Origin: Bacillota bacterium | GTDB taxonomy: Bacteria; Armatimonadota; Hebobacteria; Hebobacterales; Hebobacteraceae | Direction of reading: 5' to 3' | Assembly: GCA_030597345.1 (NCBI GenBank) | Contig: JAUVSA010000161.1 | Span: 1 to 5,212 of the forward strand | Length of the DNA stretch: 5,212 nt | Shown: positions 1-5,212 of the stretch, one piece after another | How the letters are laid out: each line of letters begins with the position of its first letter | How positions within the stretch are numbered: position 1 is the stretch's first letter | Notes under the pieces: generated by a model | The model's database searches: none | What the model saw: the letters and a program-made list of their open reading frames with translations, nothing else | Told to the model about the DNA's origin: nothing | Translations under genes and position numbers: made by a program

Positions 1-187
1 CGGCGGAGATGACCGCGTCCGGGTGGGGATCGAAGGTCAGCACTGCGGGCACACTCCCGTTCTTTTCGGCCCTGCGCAGGGCCTCCGAGATAATGCTCAG
101 GTGGCCCTTATGGACCCCGTCGAAAACCCCCACCGCCAGGCAGGAGGGCCGGCGCAGTCGCGCTCGCAGTCCCCGAACGATCCTCAC
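1..187 (-). CDS. ribF: RibF, bifunctional riboflavin kinase / FAD synthetase (N-terminal part)
   Basis: RibF phosphorylates riboflavin to FMN and adenylylates FMN to FAD in the cytoplasm. Only the first 62 codons are present, because the gene runs off the left edge. They belong to the N-terminal FAD synthetase (nucleotidyltransferase) domain: FDGVHKGH at residues 22-29 carries the HxGH nucleotide-binding motif, and TFDPHP lies at 51-56. Both are hallmarks of the family. The C-terminal riboflavin kinase domain is outside the window. The start is GTG at 187-185, sharing GTGA with the truB stop, so the two genes overlap by four bases and are probably translationally coupled. A GGGGAG about nine bases upstream is a possible ribosome binding site, while a GGAGG one base before the GTG is too close to act. 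No ATG start fits better. The first 16 residues are Arg-rich, and the conserved strand begins at LAVGVFDG. Confidence 0.93.
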   Translation of the reverse strand, partial: MRIVRGLRARLRRPSCLAVGVFDGVHKGHLSIISEALRRAEKNGSVPAVLTFDPHPDAVISA

Positions 188-1092
188 GCCTCCGGACTCC
201 CCTGCCCCGCGAGCACCACTCGGGGCCGCATCTGAGACTCGGCCGTCACCTCTCCCAGACCGAGGAAGCTATCCCCCGGCCCGTAAGCCCTGACCGGCCA
301 TGCGGCGGACGATGTCGCGCGAACTCGGCTCCCTTGCAGGAAGGCGCCCGCGGCCCGCTCGTCGAGCATCACTGCCGGCAGGTGATCGAGCGGCCAGTCG
401 GGCGGCAGCAGCAGCGTGTTTCCTTCTCCCCTCCCGCAGGCGGCCTCGAACTCCTCCAAAGTCAACGACTGCGGCAGCGCGACGCGCCCCACCCTCGTTC
501 TAACCAGAAAACCCAGGTAGGCACCGCATCCCGCCGCACGGCCGAGGTCGGCCGCCAGCACGCGGACATAGGTGCCGGCCTCGCACACAACGTCTATCAG
601 TGCCCGCGCCCTCTCTCCCGGAACGAACTCCACCAACTCCAACTCGCCGATCCTCACCCGCTTCGGCCGCCCCTCCTGGGGGTCGCCGCGCCGCGCCAGC
701 TCGTAGAGGCGCCTGCCCCCCACCCGGGCGGCGGAAAAAGCGGGCGGCGCCTGATCGATCTCCCCCACGAGTTCACGCAGCAGCTCCCCCAGCCGCGCCT
801 CGGTCAGATCGCCGCTGTCTCTCCTCCCGAGCACCCGGCCCTCCGCGTCCAGAGTATCCGTCTCGATGCCGAACACCACCTCCGCCCGATATGCCTTGTC
901 CCGTCCGCCGGCGAACCGGAAGAGCCGAGTGGCGCGACCGACTGCGGCAGGCAGCACCCCTGCGGCCGCGGGGTCAAGGGTGCCCAGGTGCCCCACCCGC
1001 CTGATGCCCAGCCGCGAGCGGACGAAGGCGACTACATCGTGGGAGGTCATGCCCGGCGGCTTGAGCAGGCTGAGGAATCCGTCACCCGGCAT
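184..1092 (-). CDS. truB: TruB, tRNA pseudouridine(55) synthase
   Basis: TruB converts U55 in the T-loop of most tRNAs to pseudouridine and also acts as a tRNA chaperone. The product is 302 residues, normal for the family. The N-terminal KPPGMTSHDVV (11-21) opens the catalytic domain. GHLGTLDPAAAGVLP (34-48) holds the catalytic Asp40. KAYRAEVVFG (66-75) carries the conserved active-site Tyr68. QAPPAFSAARVGGRRLYELAR (114-134) and CEAGTYVRVLAADLG (170-184) complete the catalytic core. Residues from about 238 to 295 form a PUA-like C-terminal domain. I place the start at ATG 1092-1090, where homology begins, 11 bases inside the end of nrnA. No Shine-Dalgarno sequence is visible, so translation probably depends on ribosomes arriving from nrnA. 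The frame stays open for 87 more codons upstream, but that extension is an Arg/Trp-rich shadow of nrnA. ribF follows with a four-base overlap. Confidence 0.96.
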   Translation of the reverse strand: MPGDGFLSLLKPPGMTSHDVVAFVRSRLGIRRVGHLGTLDPAAAGVLPAAVGRATRLFRFAGGRDKAYRAEVVFGIETDTLDAEGRVLGRRDSGDLTEARLGELLRELVGEIDQAPPAFSAARVGGRRLYELARRGDPQEGRPKRVRIGELELVEFVPGERARALIDVVCEAGTYVRVLAADLGRAAGCGAYLGFLVRTRVGRVALPQSLTLEEFEAACGRGEGNTLLLPPDWPLDHLPAVMLDERAAGAFLQGSRVRATSSAAWPVRAYGPGDSFLGLGEVTAESQMRPRVVLAGQGSPEA

Positions 1093-2083
1093 GGCTGCAG
1101 TTCGATCGCGAGAGGGCGCTGCGCACCGCCGCCAGCACCCGATCGCGAACCTCTTCCAGGCTTCCCGGCGCGGTACATCCCGCCGCCATCGCATGCCCCC
1201 CGCCGCCGAAAGAAAGCGCCATCTCGGCCACGTCCACGCTGCCGTCGGACCGCAGGCTGACGCGCACCTGCTCGCCCTCCACCTCCACGAACAGCGCCGC
1301 CACGCGGCGTCCGCCAATGGACCGGAGGTGATCGATGATCCCCTCGGTGTCACTCGGCGTCGCGCCCGTGTCCGCGAAGTCCCGCCGCGTCAGCATCGCA
1401 CTGACTATCTCCGAGTCGTGGTTGGGAGACAGGCGTGTCAGCGCGACTCCCAGCAGGTGGGTGGCGGCGAAGGACCTCTCCTCGTAGATCCGGCGCGCGA
1501 TGTCGTGGGGCTCGGCGCCTGCTGCGACCAGCTCACTGGCGATGCGCAGGGACTCCGCCGTGGTGTTGCCGTAGCAGAACCGACCGGTATCCGTGAGAAT
1601 GCCGGCGTAGAGACAACTGGCAATGGCGGCGTCGGTCTGCACCCCAAGGGCCCCCAGCAGCCCATAGACGATCTCCGCCGCAGCCGCCGCGCCCGAATCC
1701 ACCAACTGCACCTCGCCGAAGGCCTGATCGGTGCCGTGATGGTCGATGTCGATCAGGTGCGGAAGTCGCGCGAAGGCCGACTCCAGCGGCCCCACCCGAG
1801 TCAGACCGTCGCAGTCCACCACGATCCCCACCTCGGCCGGCCACTCGGGGGGCTCGCAGGACAGGCCATCGGCGCCTGGGAGAAACCAGTAGCTCTGCGG
1901 AGCAGGGTCGGCGGAGAGCCGAGCCACGCGCTTGCCCTGACCCTCCAGCGCCAGCGCGAGCCCCAGCAGCGATCCCAGAGCATCGCCGTCCGGGCGGACG
2001 TGGGTCCCGAGGTAGACTGCTTTACTGCTCTGGATCAGCGCCACCGCTCGGTTCCGTGAGCGGGTCACCATGGTCTCGTTCAT
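1082..2083 (-). CDS. nrnA: NrnA-like DHH/DHHA1 phosphoesterase (oligoribonuclease / pAp phosphatase)
   Basis: Members of this family degrade 2-5 nucleotide RNA fragments to mononucleotides, and many also dephosphorylate pAp to AMP, using Mn2+ in a DHH active site. With the start chosen here the product is 333 residues, about the usual length. The visible motifs are THVRPDGDALGS (27-38), VVDCDG (88-93), IDIDHHG (111-117) with the DHH triad at 114-116, and GILTDTGRF (161-169). At the C terminus GGGGHAMAAG (293-302) is the RNA-binding DHHA1 signature. The start is uncertain. ATG at 2083 and ATG at 2071 both place the first motif at the normal distance from the N terminus, and neither has a strong ribosome binding site. 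Both lie inside the end of rbfA, giving a 62- or 50-base overlap. The frame is open back to 2152, but those 23 codons look like rbfA shadow. The specific substrate is inferred from the family. Confidence 0.9.
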   Translation of the reverse strand: MNETMVTRSRNRAVALIQSSKAVYLGTHVRPDGDALGSLLGLALALEGQGKRVARLSADPAPQSYWFLPGADGLSCEPPEWPAEVGIVVDCDGLTRVGPLESAFARLPHLIDIDHHGTDQAFGEVQLVDSGAAAAAEIVYGLLGALGVQTDAAIASCLYAGILTDTGRFCYGNTTAESLRIASELVAAGAEPHDIARRIYEERSFAATHLLGVALTRLSPNHDSEIVSAMLTRRDFADTGATPSDTEGIIDHLRSIGGRRVAALFVEVEGEQVRVSLRSDGSVDVAEMALSFGGGGHAMAAGCTAPGSLEEVRDRVLAAVRSALSRSNCSHAG

Positions 2084-2420
2084 CGGCAATCTGTTCCAGC
2101 AACTCCAAAGTGTGCGCGCCCCGCTCCAGCGTGTCGTCCACCTGGAACTCAAGCCTGGGCATCGGGCGTAGGTGGAGCACTCTCATCAACTCGGACCGGA
2201 TGAATCCCGCCGCGCTGACAAGTCCCTCCAGTGTATCGCTCTCCTGCTCCGCGCTGCCGAGGACGCTCACGAACACGCGGGCATTCTTCAGGTCGGCATC
2301 GGCCTCTACCTCGGTGATGGTGACCATGCCGATCCGCGGGTCCTTGAGCTTCCGATGCATCACGATGCTGATCTCGGAGCGCAGCAGGTTCTGCACGCGC
2401 TGGAGGCGCTGAGAGGGCAT
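2022..2420 (-). CDS. rbfA: RbfA, 30S ribosome-binding factor A
   Basis: RbfA binds the immature 30S subunit and helps process and fold the 5' end region of 16S rRNA; in well-studied species it is important at low temperature. The product is 132 residues, typical for the family, with a single type II KH-like fold. Recognisable parts are the N-terminal helix RLQRVQNLLRSEISIVM (5-21), KDPRIGMVTITEVEADADL (26-44), and KNARVFVSVLG (45-55). Then come the helix-kink-helix AAGFIRSEL (70-78) with its AxG kink, and LRPMPRLEFQVDDTLERG (84-101). The last 20 or so residues are Gly/Asp/Pro-rich, probably disordered, and encoded where nrnA already begins. The ATG at 2420-2418 is the first residue of the conserved helix region. 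Only a weak GAGA precedes it, 19 bases after the ylxP stop, so coupling to ylxP translation is plausible. Confidence 0.96.
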   Translation of the reverse strand: MPSQRLQRVQNLLRSEISIVMHRKLKDPRIGMVTITEVEADADLKNARVFVSVLGSAEQESDTLEGLVSAAGFIRSELMRVLHLRPMPRLEFQVDDTLERGAHTLELLEQIADERDHGDPLTEPSGGADPEQ

Positions 2421-2439
2421 GGGTCTCTGTCGATCTCAC

Positions 2440-2721
2440 TCAGATGAATTCCAGATCCCGCGCGATCACGACCGCCCGCGGCTCGCGCTCGATCAGGTCT
2501 GCCACCTTAGCCATCATCTGATCGAGATGAATGCGATCGTTGGACACGCCGACTGCGGCTAAGCTGGCGTAGCGGACCGAGTCGTTTCGGCCCACCTCGG
2601 CCGCGCTGACATTGAAGCGCCCGCGAATGCGATCCAGCAGGCTGCGGACCACGTGGCGCTTGTCCTTCAGCGTAAGGCTGCTGGTGATCTCCAGTTCAAC
2701 AGTCAGCGCGGCGATGTGCAT
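2440..2721 (-). CDS. ylxP: YlxP, DUF503 family protein
   Basis: This is a small conserved protein of the DUF503 (YlxP) family, found next to infB and rbfA in many bacteria. Its biochemical role is not established; its position suggests a link to ribosome assembly or translation. The product is 93 residues, full length for the family. The N-terminal strand MHIAALTVELEI leads to SLTLKDKRHVVRSLLDRIRGRFNVSAAEVG (15-44), the family's signature Lys/Arg-rich helix and following strand. ASLAAVGVSND (52-62) is the second conserved strand, and a helix and a short basic tail follow. The start is ATG 2721-2719. The codon two positions upstream in this frame is TGA, so no extension is possible. The usual context is disturbed: a 22-bp duplication separates this ATG from the Shine-Dalgarno sequence and puts a second, out-of-frame ATG in its place. 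Expression may therefore be reduced, although the coding frame is intact. Confidence 0.92.
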   Translation of the reverse strand: MHIAALTVELEITSSLTLKDKRHVVRSLLDRIRGRFNVSAAEVGRNDSVRYASLAAVGVSNDRIHLDQMMAKVADLIEREPRAVVIARDLEFI

Positions 2722-2743
2722 AGGTCAGCGCGGCGATGTGCAT
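2696..2743 (-). other. Decoy start and 15-codon ORF overlapping the ylxP start
   Basis: The upstream copy of the duplicated ylxP start supplies an ATG at 2743-2741. It reads MHIAALT, identical to the first seven residues of YlxP, then falls out of frame and continues YAHRRADC before a TGA at 2698-2696. The stop lies 23 bases inside ylxP. This ATG, not the true one, sits at a normal distance from the AAGGTGG ribosome binding site. I read it as a by-product of the duplication rather than as a functional peptide gene. Ribosomes ending here could back up and restart at the ATG at 2721, but that is inference. Confidence 0.6.
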
Positions 2744-2744
2744 A
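2702..2744. repeat. 22-bp-period tandem duplication covering the ylxP start codon
   Basis: Bases 2702-2722 and 2724-2744 are an exact 21-base direct repeat separated by one base, giving a period of 22. Each copy contains the start codon and the next six codons of ylxP. Because 22 is not a multiple of three, the two ATGs are in different frames. The flanking bases differ, so the unit occurs exactly twice. Perfect identity of the copies suggests a recent event, either replication slippage or an assembly error. Confidence 0.95.
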
Positions 2745-2747
2745 TCG

Positions 2748-2754
2748 CCACCTT
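2748..2754 (-). promoter_or_regulatory. Ribosome binding site (AAGGTGG) overlapping the infB stop
   Basis: AAGGTGG begins within the infB TAA stop codon (2755-2753) and ends four bases before the decoy ATG at 2743. It is the best Shine-Dalgarno-like match at this junction. If the 22-bp duplication is removed, this site would stand directly in front of the true ylxP start, which was presumably the ancestral layout. In the present sequence it is 26 bases from the true ATG, too far for normal use. Confidence 0.65.
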
Positions 2755-4933
2755 AGAGGACGACTCGGCGTACCTCGCGCTGTTCAATACACTCGATGAT
2801 ATCTCCCGCCTCGAAGTCGTTGAACCCCTCCACGACGATGCCGCACTCAAATCCCTGGGTCATCTCAGATGCATCATCCTTCAGATGGCGCAGGGAGCTG
2901 AGAGCGCCCTCGTGTACGACCTTTTCGTTCCGTCTGACACGCGCGGTGGCGCCCCGCGCGATACGCCCATCCACCACAAAGCAGCCCGCTATGGTCCCCA
3001 CACGGGATGATCGGAAGAGTTCGCGCACCTCCGCCCTGCCCACCACCATCTCCTCGTACTTGGGATCCAGCATCCCGGTCATCGTGTCCCGGACGTCATC
3101 GAGCACGTCGTAGATCACCTCGTAGCGTCGGATCTCGATGTGTTCGTCCCCGGCCAGTCGGCGGGCCTGAGTGTCCGCGTTCACCTGGAATCCGATGATC
3201 ACCGTGGGCTTGGTCGCCGCCGCCAGGCTCACGTCAGACTCTGTCACCTCGCCGACCCCGATGTGAACGAAGTTCAGCGTCACCTCCTCGTCCCGTATCT
3301 CGGATAGCGCGCTGGCAATCGCCTCCACCGTGCCCTGTGCGTTGCCCTTCAGGATCAGGTTCAGCGCCTTGGCCCCGCCCTCGGCGAAGAGATCGGAGAG
3401 CTCGACCATAGAACTTGGACCAACCGCCTGGAGGCCCTCTTCTCGCTCTGCCTCTCGACGCTCCCCGGCCAGCGCCCGCGCCTCTCGATCGCTGCCCACA
3501 ACGCGGAACAGCTCGCTGGCCTCCGGCACGGCCGACAGGCCGATCACCTGCACCGCGCTGGATGGCCCAGCCTCCTCCAGTCGCCCGCCCCGGTCGTCCG
3601 TCATCGCCCGGATCTTGCCGGCCACGGGGCCGGCCACGATACTGTCGCCCACGTGCAGAATGCCCTCCTGGATCAGCAGAGTCGCCTGGCTGCCCCGGCG
3701 CCTGTCCAGCTCGGCCTCCAGCACCACCCCCTCTGCCGGCTTCTCTCGCAGCGCCCGCAGATCTCTCATCTCCGCCACCAGCAGGATCATGTCCAGGAGC
3801 TCGGCGATCCCTGTCCTCCCCAGCGCGGAAACCTCGACGTAGATGGTGTCCCCGCCCCATTCCTCGGGCACCAGCCCCTTCTCCACAAGCTGCTGCTTCA
3901 CCGAATCCGAGGTGACATTCGGCCTGTCCATCTTGTTGACCACAACAACAATCGGCACCCCTGCCGCCTGCGCGTGATCGATCGCCTCCAGCGTCTGAGG
4001 CCTCACGCCGTCATCTGCCGCCACCACCAGCAGCGCGATGTCCGTCACCTGCGCACCCCGCGCCCGCATCGCCGTGAAAGCTGCGTGTCCCGGTGTGTCT
4101 ATGAAGCTGATCGCCTTTCCCTTCACCTCCACCTGGTAGGCGCCGATATGCTGGGTGATCTCTCCCGGCTCCTGGGCGGTCACGTTCGTATCCCGAATCG
4201 CGTCCAGCAGGGTAGTCTTGCCGTGGTCCACGTGACCCAGCACTGTCACCACCGGAGGCCTCCCCGGCGCATCCGGCGGCGCGGTGCGGCGCGGCACCAC
4301 CCGCAGGGGACGGACGGGAGCCTCCTCGGCCGGTTCCGCCGGCTCCGGGGCCTTCTCCGCCTCCGTCGCCTCCTCCCCCTCCTCCGCTTCGACCGCCACG
4401 GCCTCCGGCTCCGCCTCGGCCGGGGGCGCCTCTTCCTCCGCCGGCTCGGGCACCTCCACCTCGACCGTGTAGCCCCACTGCTCCCCGATCAGCACGGCCA
4501 GCTCCGGCGCGATGGGATCGTCCTCCGTCACTGTCTCGCCCAGGCCTGTGGCCGCGGAGATGACGTTCTCCGCATCGGTGTCGAGGGCGCTGGCGAACTC
4601 TGCCACGCTGACGGGCGCCTTGAGCCTGATCGTCTCGTCCTCTGCGACAGCGGCCGCTTCTTCTTCCACCACGGCCGCGGACGCGGGCGGCGCCTGCTTT
4701 GCTTTCGGCTCCGCCGCGGCCTTCGGTGCTTCCGGCGTGGTCTTGGCGGGAGCTTCCGCCGCGGCCGCGGGCGCCTCTTCCTCTTCGCCGCCGAAGCGAG
4801 CGCGAATCTGGCCCAGATACGCGGGCGGGACGCTCGAGCTGGCGGTCTTGCCACCGACGCCTATCTCCTCGAGCAGCAAAAGGATGTCCCCGCTGGCGAC
4901 TCCCAACTGCTTAGCGAGCTCGTATATCCTCAT
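2753..4933 (-). CDS. infB: Translation initiation factor IF-2
   Basis: IF-2 is the GTPase that brings formyl-methionyl-tRNA to the 30S subunit and promotes subunit joining. The product is 726 residues, close to the length of compact Gram-positive IF2. Order: a first IF2N module (1-48), an Ala/Glu/Pro-rich linker (49-98), a second IF2N-like module (about 100-158), a more acidic linker (159-205), then the GTPase domain. Its motifs are G1 GHVDHGKT (233-240), G2 [10 protein letters not shown] (257-266), G3 DTPGH (279-283), G4 NKMD (333-336) and G5 SAL (369-371). Domain II follows (about 397-485), domain III (about 515-620) and the tRNA-binding domain IV (about 630-722, including the Cys651 region and the final EQREVRR). 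The ATG at 4933-4931 shares ATGA with the ylxR stop. A TAAGG about ten bases upstream is a modest binding site, so coupling to ylxR is likely. No methionine codon occurs between residues 1 and 289. ylxP follows after 31 bases. Confidence 0.98.
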   Translation of the reverse strand: MRIYELAKQLGVASGDILLLLEEIGVGGKTASSSVPPAYLGQIRARFGGEEEEAPAAAAEAPAKTTPEAPKAAAEPKAKQAPPASAAVVEEEAAAVAEDETIRLKAPVSVAEFASALDTDAENVISAATGLGETVTEDDPIAPELAVLIGEQWGYTVEVEVPEPAEEEAPPAEAEPEAVAVEAEEGEEATEAEKAPEPAEPAEEAPVRPLRVVPRRTAPPDAPGRPPVVTVLGHVDHGKTTLLDAIRDTNVTAQEPGEITQHIGAYQVEVKGKAISFIDTPGHAAFTAMRARGAQVTDIALLVVAADDGVRPQTLEAIDHAQAAGVPIVVVVNKMDRPNVTSDSVKQQLVEKGLVPEEWGGDTIYVEVSALGRTGIAELLDMILLVAEMRDLRALREKPAEGVVLEAELDRRRGSQATLLIQEGILHVGDSIVAGPVAGKIRAMTDDRGGRLEEAGPSSAVQVIGLSAVPEASELFRVVGSDREARALAGERREAEREEGLQAVGPSSMVELSDLFAEGGAKALNLILKGNAQGTVEAIASALSEIRDEEVTLNFVHIGVGEVTESDVSLAAATKPTVIIGFQVNADTQARRLAGDEHIEIRRYEVIYDVLDDVRDTMTGMLDPKYEEMVVGRAEVRELFRSSRVGTIAGCFVVDGRIARGATARVRRNEKVVHEGALSSLRHLKDDASEMTQGFECGIVVEGFNDFEAGDIIECIEQREVRRVVL

Positions 4934-5212
4934 TTGTCGCTCGCCTTACCCTCCGGCTTCGCGCGGCCGGCCGCCGCCGCAGCCTGACTACTCAGCTCTT
5001 CCGCAACTTCCGGCCCAATCGCCATCCCGAGCGCACGCACCAGCCGCTTCTGCTTGCCGGCCCCCTCACTACATCGCTCGTTTCGACACACGTGGGCGCC
5101 GCGGCCGGCGACCTTCCCCGTTTCGTCGACACGCACCTCGCCCAGCGGCGTGCGCACCATCCGGAGCAGCTCCCCCTTCGATCGCACCTGCCGACAGGCT
5201 ACGCAGCTCCGC
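4930..5212 (-). CDS. ylxR: YlxR (RnpM-like, DUF448), 5' end missing
   Basis: YlxR is a small RNA-binding protein; the Bacillus subtilis member (RnpM) is reported to modulate RNase P. The visible 93 codons run to the right edge, and the start codon lies outside. The first residues seen are RSCVACRQVRSKGELLRMVR, the family's R-[TS]-C-V-x-C signature, with Cys at visible residues 3 and 6. They are followed by GEVRVDETGKVAGRGAHVC, with the conserved GRGA at 36-39. A second Cys pair, CRNERC, occupies visible residues 42-47, and the basic KQKRLVRAL helix follows. The C-terminal tail is Ala-rich, then Lys-rich. A GTG at 5187-5185 is an internal valine codon, not the start, because the signature lies upstream of it. 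About 5-15 residues are probably missing. The stop overlaps the infB start by four bases, and there is no ylxQ between the two. Confidence 0.93.
   Translation of the reverse strand, partial: RSCVACRQVRSKGELLRMVRTPLGEVRVDETGKVAGRGAHVCRNERCSEGAGKQKRLVRALGMAIGPEVAEELSSQAAAAAGRAKPEGKASDK

Noticed and set aside
334..1260. 308-codon open frame on the plus strand opposite truB
   Set aside because: It is an Arg/Pro/His-rich shadow with no domain. truB on the other strand has complete catalytic motifs.
1093..1353. An 87-codon N-terminal extension of truB
   Set aside because: The extension is Arg/Trp-rich and overlaps the conserved DHHA1 region of nrnA in another frame. TruB homology begins at the ATG at 1092.
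866..2059. 397-codon open frame on the plus strand opposite truB and nrnA
   Set aside because: It is compositionally biased, has no motif, and spans two well-supported minus-strand genes. It is a GC-rich shadow.
4318..4790. GC-rich, repetitive-looking stretch that could suggest a DNA repeat
   Set aside because: It encodes the Ala/Glu/Pro linkers of IF2. The similarity comes from repeated GCG/GAG/CCG-type codons and no fixed period is apparent.
3653..4987. 444-codon open frame on the plus strand opposite infB
   Set aside because: Its product is rich in Arg, His and Leu with no recognisable domain. It mirrors the GC-rich codons of infB, whose full IF2 motifs prove the minus strand is coding.
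5185..5187. GTG as the start of ylxR
   Set aside because: The conserved RSCVACRQ signature lies upstream in the same frame and runs to the window edge, so this GTG encodes an internal valine.

Overview
The window is a stretch of one bacterial translation and ribosome-maturation operon. Every gene I can support lies on the minus strand. In the direction of transcription (right to left) the order is ylxR (start beyond the right edge), infB, ylxP (DUF503), rbfA, nrnA (DHH/DHHA1), truB and ribF (end beyond the left edge). The DNA is clearly GC-rich. This strengthens G/C at third codon positions and leaves many long open frames on the opposite strand, which I regard as shadows. The gene order matches the nusA-infB operon of Firmicutes and several other Gram-positive-like or deep-branching phyla. 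The window contains no lineage marker, so I do not name a phylum.

Layout: ylxR (4930-5212, partial) overlaps infB by four bases (ATGA). infB (2753-4933) encodes a 726-residue IF2 with two IF2N modules separated by acidic Ala/Glu/Pro-rich linkers. After a 31-base gap containing a 22-bp tandem duplication comes ylxP (2440-2721). rbfA (2022-2420) follows after 19 bases. nrnA (about 1082-2083) starts inside the end of rbfA. truB (184-1092) starts inside the end of nrnA, and ribF (1-187, partial) starts on the stop codon of truB (GTGA). The window holds no intergenic stretch over 31 bases, and I see no terminator, RNA gene, mobile element or CRISPR array.

The products fit together. IF2 places initiator tRNA on the ribosome. 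RbfA matures 16S rRNA in the 30S subunit. TruB makes pseudouridine 55 in tRNA. NrnA finishes degradation of short RNA and recycles pAp. YlxR (RnpM) is a small RNA-binding protein linked to RNase P, and YlxP is a conserved protein of unknown role. RibF makes FMN and FAD and is a common passenger at the end of this operon.

Most of the window is ordinary housekeeping sequence, and I find no undescribed system. The one unusual feature is the 22-bp duplication at the start of ylxP. It leaves the good ribosome binding site in front of a decoy ATG in the wrong frame, and the true ylxP start lies 22 bases further on without a clear binding site of its own.
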